Source: Pantoea latae | GTDB lineage: Bacteria > Pseudomonadota > Gammaproteobacteria > Enterobacterales > Enterobacteriaceae | DNA: 64,000 bases | Assembly (NCBI RefSeq): GCF_002077695.1 | Contig: NZ_MWUE01000004.1 | Location: 186,001 to 250,000, forward strand | Direction of reading: 5' to 3' | Shown here: piece after piece, positions 20,521 to 29,780 of the stretch | Numbering within the stretch: position 1 is the first letter of the stretch | Layout: every line of letters begins with the position of its first letter | Position numbers and translations under genes: made by a program | The notes under the pieces: model-generated | The model's database searches: none | What the model was told of the DNA's origin: nothing | What the model saw: the letters and a program-made list of their open reading frames with translations, nothing else

Positions 20521-21480
20521 TTAGCTTTCGCGGTAGATGCCGACCTCAATCTCTTCGCCCACGCGCGCCACGCCGCGATACATGCCTTCGCTGTTGAACG
20601 GCAGCGCCACGTTGCCAAAGCGGTCGACGGCGATTAAGCCGCCGCTGCCGCCCAGCTCGGGAATGGCGTCGTGGATGACGTTGACGCACGCCTGCTGCAG
20701 CGAGTGACCGCCGTAGCGCATCTGCGCGGCGATATCGTAGGCCGCCAGGGTGCGAATAAAGACTTCGCCGGTGCCGGTACAGGAGACCGCCACCGTGTCG
20801 TTGCTGGCGTAGCAGCCGGCGCCCGGCAGCGGCGAATCGCCGACGCGGCCCGCCTGCTTGTTGGTCATGCCGCCGGTGGACGTCGCGGCGGCGAGGTTGC
20901 CCTCGGCGTCGAGCGCCACCGCGCCGACGGTGCCGAATTTATGGTCGGGATCGAGCGGATCGTCCGGCTGCGCCGCGCCGTCGTGATCCAGCAGCGTCTC
21001 GTCGCTGGCCAGCGCGCGCTGCAGCTGCGCCCAGCGCTCCGGCGTCGAAAAGAAATCGGGCTCAACCTCTTCCAGTCCGTTGTCCCGCGCGAACTGTTCG
21101 GCGCCCGCGCCGATAAAGAGCACGTGCGGGCTCACCTCCAGCACTTTGCGCGCCGCCAGCACCGGATTGCGCAGGCGCGAGACGCCCGCCACCGCGCCCG
21201 CCTCCAGCGTGCGGCCATCCATCACGCAGGCGTCGAGTTCGTGCGTGCCCTGATGGGTAAAGACCGCGCCCCTGCCGGCGTTGAACAGCGGGCACTCCTC
21301 CAGCAGCCGCACCGCCTCGGTTACCGCGTCCAGCGCGCTGGCGCCCTGCGCCAGCATCGCCTGGCCGGCGGCGAGGATATCGCTCAGCGCCTGACGATAC
21401 GCCTGCTCTTTTTCTGCGCTCATTGCCGAGCGCGTAATGGCGCCCGCCCCACCGTGAATGGCGATGACTGCTTTGACCAT
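20521..21480 (-). CDS. iaaA: Isoaspartyl peptidase/L-asparaginase IaaA
   Basis: 319-residue Ntn-hydrolase precursor that self-cleaves to give two subunits. The predicted nucleophile is Thr184 in [19 protein letters not shown] at the N-terminus and [15 protein letters not shown] and [15 protein letters not shown] in the beta subunit are family signatures. It cleaves isoaspartyl dipeptides and has asparaginase activity. First gene of iaaA-gsiABCD, linking peptide and glutathione use to import. Confidence 0.95.
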   Translation of the reverse strand: MVKAVIAIHGGAGAITRSAMSAEKEQAYRQALSDILAAGQAMLAQGASALDAVTEAVRLLEECPLFNAGRGAVFTHQGTHELDACVMDGRTLEAGAVAGVSRLRNPVLAARKVLEVSPHVLFIGAGAEQFARDNGLEEVEPDFFSTPERWAQLQRALASDETLLDHDGAAQPDDPLDPDHKFGTVGAVALDAEGNLAAATSTGGMTNKQAGRVGDSPLPGAGCYASNDTVAVSCTGTGEVFIRTLAAYDIAAQMRYGGHSLQQACVNVIHDAIPELGGSGGLIAVDRFGNVALPFNSEGMYRGVARVGEEIEVGIYRES

Positions 21481-21705
21481 AACGCTTGCCCTGTCCTTTT
21501 ACTGGAGTGAAAACACTGATTTAAAATGGTTTTCAGCCAATTTTAGTGATTTTTGACTATAGAAAGCCTGTTAAGGCTTGTAAAGCGGAATGTCGCCTGA
21601 GCGCCATAACCTTTTATTGTGGCTTATGCCGTGGCGCAGATGTGACTCCGCTGGCGATTAGCACCATAATAAGCAGCTACTCTCTTCACGCAGGTTGTTA
21701 TTACC

Positions 21706-22941
21706 ATGGAAAGCTTTACCGCAGGGCTCATCTCTCTGGAAGAAGCGCAGGCGAAAATGCTGGCGCAGCTTCAGCCTCTTCGCGATCGCCTTAGCGTGCC
21801 GCTGGCCGACGCCGCGGGCCGCATTACCGCATTGCCGGTCACCTCGCCCCTTGACGTGCCGCCGTTCGACAACTCCGCGATGGACGGCTATGCCGTGCGG
21901 CTGGCCGATCTTCACCCCGATCGCCCGCTCAGCGTCGCCGGCAAAGCCTTCGCCGGCGCCCCCTTCAGCGGCGACTGGCCGCCGGGCAGCGTGGTGCGCA
22001 TTATGACCGGCGCGCCGGTGCCGGCCGGCTGCGAAGCGGTGGTGATGCAGGAGGAGACCCGCGAAGTCGACGGGGGCATTGTGATTAATGCGCCGGTGCA
22101 GGCGGGACAGAATATCCGCCTGATCGGCGAGGATATCCGCTGCGGCCAGCCGGTGCTGGCGGCGGGCGTACGCCTCGGCGCGGCGGAGCTGCCGCTGCTC
22201 GCTTCGCTCGGCATCGCTGAGGTCAGCGTGCTGCGCAAGCTGCGCGTAGCGGTGTTCTCCACCGGCGATGAGCTGCAGCCGGTGGGCCAGCCACTGGCGC
22301 CGGGCCAGATTTACGACACCAACCGCTTTGCCGTCTCGCTGATGCTGCACAAGCTCGGCTGTGAGGTTCTCGATTTAGGCATTATCAAAGATGATCCGCA
22401 GGCGCTGCGCCGCGCCTTTGAAGAGGCGGATCGTCAGGCCGATGTGGTGATCAGCACCGGCGGCGTGTCGGTGGGCGAAGCGGATTTCACCAAAACCATG
22501 CTGGATGAGCTGGGCGCGATCACCTTCTGGAAGCTGGCTATTAAGCCGGGCAAGCCATTCGCCTTTGGCCGTCTCGCCAGCAGCTGGTTCTGCGGGCTGC
22601 CGGGCAACCCGGTGTCGGCCGCCGTCACCTTCTATCAGCTGGTGCAGCCGCTGCTCGCCGCCCTGACCGGCCAGCACGCCTCGCCGCTGCCGCCGCGCCT
22701 GCGCGCGCGCGCCGCCTCGCGCCTGAAGAAATCCCCTGGCCGCCTCGACTTCCAGCGCGGCATCATGCGCCGCGGCGCGGACGGCGAGCTGGAGGTGAGC
22801 AGCACCGGGCATCAGGGTTCGCACGTCTTTAGCTCGTTCGCCGCCGCCAACTGCTTTATCGTGCTGGAGCGCGATCGCGGCGCGGTCGAGCCGGGCGAAT
22901 GGGTGGAGATTGAGCCGTTTAACGCGCTGCTGGAGGGGTAA
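21706..22941 (+). CDS. moeA: Molybdopterin molybdotransferase MoeA
   Basis: Inserts molybdate into adenylylated molybdopterin in the final step of molybdenum cofactor synthesis. 411 residues, the standard length. The [15 protein letters not shown] motif, the [18 protein letters not shown] block, the [11 protein letters not shown] motif and the [16 protein letters not shown] motif of the MogA-like domain are all present. The next codon after its stop is the moeB ATG. Convergent regions on both sides suggest its own promoter in the 225-bp gap from iaaA. Confidence 0.96.
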   Translation: MESFTAGLISLEEAQAKMLAQLQPLRDRLSVPLADAAGRITALPVTSPLDVPPFDNSAMDGYAVRLADLHPDRPLSVAGKAFAGAPFSGDWPPGSVVRIMTGAPVPAGCEAVVMQEETREVDGGIVINAPVQAGQNIRLIGEDIRCGQPVLAAGVRLGAAELPLLASLGIAEVSVLRKLRVAVFSTGDELQPVGQPLAPGQIYDTNRFAVSLMLHKLGCEVLDLGIIKDDPQALRRAFEEADRQADVVISTGGVSVGEADFTKTMLDELGAITFWKLAIKPGKPFAFGRLASSWFCGLPGNPVSAAVTFYQLVQPLLAALTGQHASPLPPRLRARAASRLKKSPGRLDFQRGIMRRGADGELEVSSTGHQGSHVFSSFAAANCFIVLERDRGAVEPGEWVEIEPFNALLEG

Positions 22942-23709
22942 ATGCTGCCGGAACTCAGTGATGAAGAGATGCTGCGCTACAACCGCCAGATCGTACTGCG
23001 CGGCTTTGACTTCGACGGTCAGGAAAGGCTGAAGGCGAGCCGCGCGCTGATTGTCGGCCTCGGCGGGCTGGGCTGCGCGGCGTCGCCCTACCTGGCGGCG
23101 GCGGGCGTCGGCGTGCTGACGCTGCTCGACTTCGATACCGTCGCCCTGTCGAATTTGCAGCGACAGATCCTGCATCACGACGCTGATATCGGCCGCGCCA
23201 AGGTCGACTCGGCGGCGCAGAGCCTGGCGGCAATAAATCCTCATGTGCAGATCGAAACGGTTAACGGCCTGCTGGACGATGCCGGACTTGAGGCGCTGAT
23301 CGCCGGGCAGCAGGTGGTGCTCGACTGCACCGACAACGTGCAGATACGCGAACAGCTTAACCGGCTCTGTCGCGCGCGTGGCGTGCCGCTGGTTTCCGGC
23401 GCGGCGATCCGTATGGAGGGCCAGATTAGCGTGTTTAGCTGGCAGCCGGGCACGCCCTGCTATCGCTGCATCAGCCGCCTGTTTGGCGAGCAGACGCTAA
23501 GCTGCGTGGAGGCGGGAGTGATGGCGCCGCTGGTCGGGGTGATCGGCGCGATGCAGGCAATGGAGGCGATTAAAGTGCTGACGGCCTTCGGCACGCCCGC
23601 CACGTCGCGGCTGCTGATGTATGATGCGATGAGCGCGGAGTTCCGCAGCGTGAAGGTGGCGCAGGATGCGCACTGCGAAGTCTGTGGTTTACCGGCAGCC
23701 AGCAAATAA
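22942..23709 (+). CDS. moeB: Molybdopterin-synthase adenylyltransferase MoeB
   Basis: E1-like enzyme that adenylylates the C-terminus of MoaD so that it can be thiolated for molybdopterin synthesis. 255 residues. The nucleotide-binding loop GLGGLGC is at 39-45, and the structural zinc is held by Cys173/Cys176 (CYRC) and Cys245/Cys248 (CEVC). The conserved Cys188 lies in LSCVEAGV. It starts directly after the moeA stop, so translation is coupled. Confidence 0.96.
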   Translation: MLPELSDEEMLRYNRQIVLRGFDFDGQERLKASRALIVGLGGLGCAASPYLAAAGVGVLTLLDFDTVALSNLQRQILHHDADIGRAKVDSAAQSLAAINPHVQIETVNGLLDDAGLEALIAGQQVVLDCTDNVQIREQLNRLCRARGVPLVSGAAIRMEGQISVFSWQPGTPCYRCISRLFGEQTLSCVEAGVMAPLVGVIGAMQAMEAIKVLTAFGTPATSRLLMYDAMSAEFRSVKVAQDAHCEVCGLPAASK

Positions 23710-23718
23710 GCTTCAAAG

Positions 23719-23819
23719 CAGGCGGCATGGCCCGAAAAACAAAGCGTCCCGCGCCAGGGATGGCGCGGGCCGAGCGGCATGGATGCTTAAGCGACTTTGC
23801 GATCGGGCCATGCCACCTG
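23719..23819. repeat. 101-bp inverted-repeat element (terminal arms of 17 bp)
   Basis: Outer arms CAGGCGGCATGGCCCGA (23719-23735) and TCGGGCCATGCCACCTG (23803-23819) are complementary except for one pair. Inside is a second perfect hairpin, CCCGCGCC-AGGGAT-GGCGCGGG. The right half recurs at about 9566-9640. It has no ORF, starts 10 bp past moeB, and lies between the convergent genes moeB and ybiT. It may act as a bidirectional transcript end, or it may be a non-autonomous short interspersed element like REP/ERIC/MITE. Confidence 0.65.
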
Positions 23820-23879
23820 CGTTCGCGCCTGAACTAACCGCCATGGGGTAACTCTCGCTACCCCACATAGCCTGTCGAA

Positions 23880-25472
23880 TCAGTAAATACCCTGGCTGCG
23901 CAGATAGTCTTCGTAGTTGCCGGTGAAGTCCACCACGCGGTCCTCTTTGATCTCCAGCACGCGCGTCGCCAGCGAGCTGACGAACTCACGGTCGTGGGAA
24001 ACGAAGATCAGCGTGCCTTCGTACATCTCCAGCGCCATGTTCAGCGACTCAATCGACTCCATATCCAGGTGGTTGGTCGGTTCATCCATGATGAGAATGT
24101 TCGGTTTCTGCATCATCAGCTTGCCGAACAGCATGCGTCCTTTTTCACCGCCCGACAGCACCTTCGCCGGTTTCTTGATGTCATCATGGCTAAACAGCAG
24201 ACGCCCCAGAATGCTGCGCACCGCCTGCTCGTCGTCACCCTCTTGCTTCCACTGGCTCATCCAGTCGAAGACGCTGAGGTCGTCGGCGAAGTCGGCGGCG
24301 TGATCCTGCGCGTAATAACCGATGCGCGCATTTTCTGACCATTTAACGCTGCCGCTGTCGGGAGCCATTTCCCCTACCAGGGTTTTCAACAGGGTGGTTT
24401 TACCAATACCGTTGGCGCCAATGACCGCCAGCTTCTCGCCCACTTCCAGCAGCAGGTTAAGATTGTTAAACAGCGGGCCATTATCGAAACCTTTACGTAA
24501 TGCTTCCACCTGCAGCGCATTACGGAACAGTTTCTTCTCTTGCTCAAAACGAATAAAGGGGTTTTGACGGCTGGAGGCTTTCACTTCGTCCAGCTTGATT
24601 TTATCAATTTGTTTTGCGCGCGAGGTCGCCTGACGCGATTTAGAGGCGTTGGCGCTAAAGCGGCTGACAAAAGACTGCAGTTCGGCAATCTGCGCTTTTT
24701 TCTTGGCGTTGTCCGCTAATAAGCGTTCGCGCGACTGGGTGGCCGCCGTCATATACTCGTCATAATTGCCGGGATAAACGCGTAATTCGCCGTAATCCAG
24801 ATCCGCCATGTGCGTGCAGACCATATTCAAAAAGTGGCGGTCGTGCGAAATGATGATCATGGTGCTTTCACGCTCGTTCAGCACCTGCTCAAGCCAGCGA
24901 ATGGTGTCAATATCCAGGTTGTTGGTCGGTTCGTCCAGCAACAAAATATCGGGATTGGAAAATAACGCCTGCGCCAGCAGCACGCGTAATTTCCAGCCCG
25001 GCGCAATTTCGCTCATCGGGCCATAATGCTGCTCAACCGGAATACCGACGCCCAGCAGTAACTCGCCTGCGCGCGACTCAGCGGTGTAACCATCCATTTC
25101 ACCGTAGAGCACTTCGAGGTCCGCCACTTTATAGCCTTCCTCTTCGCTCATCTCCGGCAGCGCATATATGCGATCGCGCTCCTGCTTTACTTCCCACAAT
25201 TCATGGTGACCCATGATGACGGTGTCCAGCACGCTATATTGTTCAAACGCAAACTGGTCCTGTCTTAACTTGCCGATGCGCTCATTGGGATCGTAAGAGA
25301 CATTTCCGCCGGTGGGCGTCAGGTCGCCGCCGAGGATTTTCATAAAGGTGGATTTACCGCTGCCGTTTGCACCGATTAAACCGTAACGATTACCCCCGCC
25401 AAATTTTACGGAGATATTTTCGAACAGTGGCTTGCTGCCAAACTGCATGGTGATATTGCTGCTTACTAACAC
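23880..25472 (-). CDS. ybiT: ABC-F family ATPase YbiT
   Basis: 530-residue soluble duplicated ATPase of the ABC-F group, which binds the ribosomal E site and affects translation. No membrane domain. Walker A motifs are GANGSGKST (N half) and GANGIGKTT (C half), with signature [12 protein letters not shown] in the second. Between the halves lies a charged helical linker ([20 protein letters not shown]) typical of ABC-F proteins. It begins [18 protein letters not shown], as in E. coli YbiT. Confidence 0.95.
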   Translation of the reverse strand: MLVSSNITMQFGSKPLFENISVKFGGGNRYGLIGANGSGKSTFMKILGGDLTPTGGNVSYDPNERIGKLRQDQFAFEQYSVLDTVIMGHHELWEVKQERDRIYALPEMSEEEGYKVADLEVLYGEMDGYTAESRAGELLLGVGIPVEQHYGPMSEIAPGWKLRVLLAQALFSNPDILLLDEPTNNLDIDTIRWLEQVLNERESTMIIISHDRHFLNMVCTHMADLDYGELRVYPGNYDEYMTAATQSRERLLADNAKKKAQIAELQSFVSRFSANASKSRQATSRAKQIDKIKLDEVKASSRQNPFIRFEQEKKLFRNALQVEALRKGFDNGPLFNNLNLLLEVGEKLAVIGANGIGKTTLLKTLVGEMAPDSGSVKWSENARIGYYAQDHAADFADDLSVFDWMSQWKQEGDDEQAVRSILGRLLFSHDDIKKPAKVLSGGEKGRMLFGKLMMQKPNILIMDEPTNHLDMESIESLNMALEMYEGTLIFVSHDREFVSSLATRVLEIKEDRVVDFTGNYEDYLRSQGIY

Positions 25473-25590
25473 GGCATTAACCTTTATGGCTGAGTGGAGG
25501 AAAAAACGGCGGCCATTATGCCAGACATCGCCTTACGCATGCCAGCGCCAGGCGTGCGGGCAGAGGCAAACCGCTGGCGGCGGGGGAAAA

Positions 25591-25623
25591 ATAAAAAAGC
25601 CGATGGCTGTGACGCCACCGGCT
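25591..25623 (-). terminator. Terminator of the H-NS paralogue gene
   Basis: A 10-bp stem AGCCGATGGC / GCCACCGGCT (one G-T pair; 25598-25607 with 25614-25623) is followed on the minus strand by TTTTTTATTTTTCC, 25 bp past the stop. Confidence 0.85.
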
Positions 25624-25647
25624 ACCGCTTGCAAGGATGAGGGAAAT

Positions 25648-26049
25648 TTAGCCGATCAGGAAATCGTCGAGGCTTTTGCCGGCGTCCAGCGCCTTTTTAA
25701 TTGCCGCTGGAGTACGGCCCTGGCCGGTCCAGGATTTTTCTTCGCCGTTTTCGTCGGTGTAAGAATACTTGGCCGGACGCGGCGCGCGCTTGGCGCGTTT
25801 TTTACCGGTTTCCAGCGCGCCCAGTAATTCATTCGGATCAATTCCATCGGCCAGCAGCATTTCGCGATATTTAGAGAGCTTTTCTTCTTTTTCGCGGTTC
25901 TGCGCTTCTTCAGCTTCCACTTCTTCGCGGCGTTCTGTGACGACGACGGTTAATTTCTCCAGAATTTCTTCCAGATCGCTCAACGGCAGTTCGCGCGCCT
26001 GAGCACGCAATGTGCGAATGTTGTTCAGAACTTTAAATGCGTCACTCAT
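25648..26049 (-). CDS. H-NS/StpA family nucleoid protein
   Basis: 133-residue H-NS-type protein. The N-terminal coiled-coil dimerisation region begins [20 protein letters not shown]; the central [13 protein letters not shown] is the second dimer site. The C-terminal DNA-binding domain carries [15 protein letters not shown], with the QGR minor-groove hook, and ends KSLDDFLIG. The linker has the basic run [13 protein letters not shown]. The location downstream of ybiT is not the usual hns locus, so this is probably a paralogue, possibly a silencer of nearby transferred genes. AAGGA precedes the ATG. Confidence 0.88.
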   Translation of the reverse strand: MSDAFKVLNNIRTLRAQARELPLSDLEEILEKLTVVVTERREEVEAEEAQNREKEEKLSKYREMLLADGIDPNELLGALETGKKRAKRAPRPAKYSYTDENGEEKSWTGQGRTPAAIKKALDAGKSLDDFLIG

Positions 26050-26426
26050 TTTACAATGTCCTTGACTAAGGGGTTTAATAAAACTGTAGCGACAAGATTA
26101 CCCAATTCAAATAAAAAAATAAATTAATTTTCGTCTACGGAAAATTCTGAAGCATAAGCGTTAATTTTCCCAGCAAAAAACCTGACGATCCTGGCTGCAT
26201 TATTAACGATGAATTAACAGCAGTCGCCGCGATAAAAACGCGCAGCTGAAATCGTTTTCATTGCCTGCCGCCCAGGTTAATAGCGTGGCATGCGGGAAAA
26301 AAGTGGATATAAAACGCCTTTACGCTTTATGTTTTGCAAATAGTGCCTGATGGACGCTGCATGGCCTGGTTTGCGAAGAATCGCAGGCGCATGGCCTGAA
26401 AAAGGTGATGCAGCGCGAAAAATGGA
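26050..26426. promoter_or_regulatory. AT-rich region upstream of the H-NS paralogue, with a structured segment
   Basis: About 380 bp without a credible gene. The part next to the gene (26050-26220) is much richer in A+T than the flanks, as expected for an H-NS-family autoregulated promoter. Further out, CGCTGCAT (26355-26362) and ATGCAGCG (26408-26415) form an inverted repeat enclosing TGCGA-AGAA-TCGCA and two copies of GCATGGCCTG. Whether this is an RNA or a degraded repeat is not clear. Confidence 0.5.
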
Positions 26427-26454
26427 TAAAAAAAAGCCGGCGGTTAAGCCGGCT
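26427..26454 (-). terminator. Terminator of the sugar-porter gene
   Basis: Stem AGCCGGC / GCCGGCT with a 6-nt loop (26435-26454) followed on the minus strand by a run of eight T, 24 bp past the stop codon. Confidence 0.9.
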
Positions 26455-26478
26455 CAGGAGCGAATTGATAACTTTTTA

Positions 26479-27963
26479 TTATGAAGTTTTATTTAACGGC
26501 CGTCCAAGTGCTTCGTGAGCAGGCGCCGCATCGCGAGAGAGCGTTTCATGCAGATAATGTTCAATCTGCTCGAGACTGCGGTTACGCGTTTCCGGTACGC
26601 ATTTTATTACAAATATCGCGCCCGCAATGCCGACCAGCGCAAAGATAAAGAACGCGCCCGCCAGCCCGACGCTCGCCAGCAGCACCGGGAACATCAGCGA
26701 AATAAGAAAGTTGGCGATCCACATGGCAAACACCGCGCCGCCCATAAAAATGCCGCGCAGGCGCGTCGGGAATATTTCCGACAGCAGCAGCCAGGTGACC
26801 GGCGATAATGCCCCCTGCTGAAAGCTCAAAAACATCAGCATGCCAAGCAGCACCATATAGCTGCGCAGCATATCGGGTTCACCGTTAATAGTTTCCGGCA
26901 TAAAAAAGGTGACGGCGCCAATAAAGACCAGACAGGCGGTGCAGCCGAACTGGCCCAGCATCGTCATGGTGCGGCGGCCGATTTTGCCCAGCAGCCAGAT
27001 GCCGACAAAGGTCATCAGCACCGAGATGGCGCCGTTGGCGATGGTGGCGAACAGCGCGGCGCTGTCGTCCATGCCAACCGCCTTCAGCATAGTCGGCGCG
27101 TAATACATAATGGTATTGACGCCGGTCAGCTGCTGGATGACCGCAATGCCCATGCCGATAAAGAACAGCTTAAACAGCCAGGGCTTGCGCAGCTCGCGCA
27201 GGCGCGGCCGCTGCTGCTCCTCTTCCGCCAGCGTCTCTTCGATCTCCGTCAGTTCCCACTCCACATCCTGTCGGGCGCGGGTGCGCTCCAGCACCTTACG
27301 CGCCTCGGCCAGACGTCCTTTCATCGCATACCAGCGCGGCGTATCGGGCATAAACATCATGCCGAAGAAGAGCAGCACCGCTGGCAGCGTCGCCACGGCC
27401 AGCATCCAGCGCCAGGTGGTTTCGCCGCCCCACGCGGCGTTAAAACCGGCGTTGGAGATATAGGCCAGCATCTGGCCGGAGACGATCATCAGCTCCTGCA
27501 GCGTCACCAGCTGACCGCGCCGGTTGGCGGGCGCGATCTCCGCGATATAGACCGGCACGGTCGCCGCCGCGCCGCCGACCGCGACGCCGAGCACCAGACG
27601 GAAGAAAATCATCCACTCTACATCCGGCGCCATCGAGGTGCCCAGCGCGCCGATGGCAAAGATGATGGCGAGTACCAGAATAATTTTTTTCCGTCCGGCC
27701 GCCGCCGCGAAATGACCGGAGATAAGCGCGCCAAACGCGGCGCCAAACAGCAGGCTGCTGGTGACCAGTCCTGTGGTAAAAGGCGTCAGATTGAGTTCGG
27801 GGCCCATAAACAGCAGCGCACCTGAAATCACGCCGGTGTCGTAACCAAACAGCAGGCCGCCCAGGGTGGCGACCACGGCGATGACTTTGACGAAGGGCTC
27901 GGTGCGGGTGGTGCTGTTCGGCCCTGAGGCTTTATTCAGCGTAAGGTAGGGTTCTCTGGACAT
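26479..27963 (-). CDS. Sugar porter (SP) family MFS transporter
   Basis: 494-residue, 12-span major facilitator. The first span holds GGLLFGYDTGVISGALLF, the SP-family signature; GRKK follows in the loop after span 2. RWYAMKGRLAEARKVL and the C-terminal VPETRNRSLEQIE are the other SP motifs. QQLTGVNTIMYYAPTML in span 7 is the usual sugar-contact region. It resembles myo-inositol/arabinose/xylose proton symporters, but the substrate cannot be fixed. Stands alone with its own terminator; no catabolic genes nearby. Confidence 0.85.
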   Translation of the reverse strand: MSREPYLTLNKASGPNSTTRTEPFVKVIAVVATLGGLLFGYDTGVISGALLFMGPELNLTPFTTGLVTSSLLFGAAFGALISGHFAAAAGRKKIILVLAIIFAIGALGTSMAPDVEWMIFFRLVLGVAVGGAAATVPVYIAEIAPANRRGQLVTLQELMIVSGQMLAYISNAGFNAAWGGETTWRWMLAVATLPAVLLFFGMMFMPDTPRWYAMKGRLAEARKVLERTRARQDVEWELTEIEETLAEEEQQRPRLRELRKPWLFKLFFIGMGIAVIQQLTGVNTIMYYAPTMLKAVGMDDSAALFATIANGAISVLMTFVGIWLLGKIGRRTMTMLGQFGCTACLVFIGAVTFFMPETINGEPDMLRSYMVLLGMLMFLSFQQGALSPVTWLLLSEIFPTRLRGIFMGGAVFAMWIANFLISLMFPVLLASVGLAGAFFIFALVGIAGAIFVIKCVPETRNRSLEQIEHYLHETLSRDAAPAHEALGRPLNKTS

Positions 27964-28194
27964 GTATTCTCCCGATGGTGTGCAGGTGTCCAGTGAAAAT
28001 AGATTATTTCTATCGTGTAAACAAAATATGAAATATTAGTTTTGCGCGGTGAGTCATATGTTCCGCCTCATTTTGTATAACAGATCACAAATATCCCCTG
28101 CAACGCTTTACGTACAGAGATTATCTTCTCTCTCTTATCCGAAAGGAAATGAAAAAAGGAATGTTTATTTCATAGAAAGAAGCGGAAAAATAGC

Positions 28195-28231
28195 CGCGTC
28201 GAGCAAGCGGGCTGCGGCGCCTGCCGCAGCC
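28195..28231 (-). terminator. Candidate terminator of the efflux operon
   Basis: A perfect 9-bp GC-rich stem GGCTGCGGC / GCCGCAGCC with a 4-nt loop (28210-28231), 15 bp past the outer-membrane factor stop. The T tract (TATTTTTCC on the minus strand) is about 15 nt away, so its strength is uncertain. Confidence 0.45.
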
Positions 28232-28246
28232 GCTATTGCGGCAGAC

Positions 28247-29779
28247 TCAGTTGGCCTGCGTCGCCGGGCCGAAGACGTCGAACTGCGGCAGCGTCACGTT
28301 CTGGTAGCTCTCCCAGCCGCCGCCCAGCGCTTTGTAGAGCGCCACCAGATCGAGCGCGCTCTGCATGCGCGCCTGGGTCGCCTGCTCCTGCGCCTGTGCC
28401 AGCTGACGCTGCGCGTCCAGCACGTCGATAAAGGTTGAGATGCCCTGGCGGTAGCTGTCGCTGGCCAGATCGAAAGCGCGCTGCAGCGAGCCGGTGGTTT
28501 CATCCAGCGCCGTGACGCGCGCCTGATCGGCGCGATAGCTTACCAGCGCGTTTTCAACATCCTGCAGCGCGGTCAGCACTGTCTGACGATAGTCGAGCGC
28601 CGCGCTGGCCTGCTGCGCGCGCGCCAGCTTCACGCTCGACACCAGCCGGCCGCCCTGAAAAACAGGGATCGACAGCGAGGGGCCGACGGAATAGAAGTGG
28701 CTGCTCCAGTTATCAAGGTAGCTGACGTCGGTATTGCGCACGCCAAGCTGTCCGGTGAGCGACAGGCTGGGGAAAAGCTGCGCCACTGAGACGCCGATAT
28801 TCGCCGTCTGGGCATGCAGCGTCGCTTCCGCCTGGCGGATGTCGGGACGCCGCCGCGCCAGCGTGGCGGGAATGCCGACCGGCACCATCTGCGGCAACGC
28901 CGGCATCGGCTTCGTCGCATACAGCTCGTTATCCAGCGCGCCCGGCGTTTTGCCCAGCAACACCGCCAGACCGTTCATCGCCTGCCGCGCCTGCGACTGA
29001 TACTGCGGCAGCTGCGCCTGCAGCGAACTGAGCTGCGCGCGCGCGTTTTCCACATCGGTCAGCGGTGCGAGGCCGTTGCGCTGCTGGCTCTGGGTCAGCT
29101 CCCAGCTTTGCTGCGCCACGGCAATCTGCTGCTCCAGCGTCGCGACCGTGGCCTGCGCGCCGCGCAGCTGCAGGTAGGCGCGCGCCACTTCCGCTTCCAG
29201 CGACACCAGCGCGTCATTGCGCTGCTCTACGGCCGCCTGGGTTTGCGCGTCTGCCAGCTCGACCTGACGGCGCACTTTGCCCCACAGATCCAGCTCCCAG
29301 CTGGCGTCAAAGCTGCCCTGATAAAGCGTGACCGGCTGCTCCAGGCTGCTGAGCTGGCTGGCGGTGTCGCTGTCGAGCTGGTCGGTGACGCCGTTCGCCT
29401 TGAGCAGCCCCTCCAGACCCAGCTGCTGGCGCGTGACTTTGGCGCTGCCGTTCAGGCTGGGAAACAGGCCGCCGCGCGCCTGCGCCAGCTCCTGACGCGC
29501 GCCCGCGATGCGCAACACCGCCTGCTGCAGCGTCAGATTGCCTTCAATAGCGCGATCGATCAGGCTGTTGAGCTGCGGATCGTTAAAGGTTTGCCACCAG
29601 CGCGCATTGACGGCGCCCGGCGCGGTTTTCGATGCCTGCTGCGCGTCCAGCTGATGATAGCCGCCGGGCAGCTGCGGTTTCGGCGCCTGATAATCGGGCC
29701 CGACGGCGCAGCCCGCCAGCCAGAGCGCCAGCGTCAGCAGGCTGAGCGGCCTCAGCGAACGAGTAGAGATAACCTTCAT
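28247..29779 (-). CDS. Outer-membrane efflux lipoprotein (OMF, NodT/OprM type)
   Basis: 510-residue TolC-like channel. A signal peptide with lipobox LAGC (Cys24) precedes VGPDYQAPKPQLP, the standard start of NodT-family lipoproteins. Two repeated outer-membrane-factor halves follow; LARRRPDIRQAEATLHAQTA and RQGISTFIDVLDAQRQLAQA are family motifs. It begins 1 bp after the emrB-like stop (TGACATG), so the three genes form one tripartite pump operon. Unlike E. coli emrAB, which uses TolC, this pump brings its own outer-membrane channel. Confidence 0.9.
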   Translation of the reverse strand: MKVISTRSLRPLSLLTLALWLAGCAVGPDYQAPKPQLPGGYHQLDAQQASKTAPGAVNARWWQTFNDPQLNSLIDRAIEGNLTLQQAVLRIAGARQELAQARGGLFPSLNGSAKVTRQQLGLEGLLKANGVTDQLDSDTASQLSSLEQPVTLYQGSFDASWELDLWGKVRRQVELADAQTQAAVEQRNDALVSLEAEVARAYLQLRGAQATVATLEQQIAVAQQSWELTQSQQRNGLAPLTDVENARAQLSSLQAQLPQYQSQARQAMNGLAVLLGKTPGALDNELYATKPMPALPQMVPVGIPATLARRRPDIRQAEATLHAQTANIGVSVAQLFPSLSLTGQLGVRNTDVSYLDNWSSHFYSVGPSLSIPVFQGGRLVSSVKLARAQQASAALDYRQTVLTALQDVENALVSYRADQARVTALDETTGSLQRAFDLASDSYRQGISTFIDVLDAQRQLAQAQEQATQARMQSALDLVALYKALGGGWESYQNVTLPQFDVFGPATQAN

Positions 29780-29780
29780 G

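Noticed and set aside
23719-23819. Phage or integron attachment site
   Set aside because: The inverted repeat is not next to a tRNA gene or integrase, and a second partial copy exists elsewhere, so an interspersed repeat or terminator is more likely.
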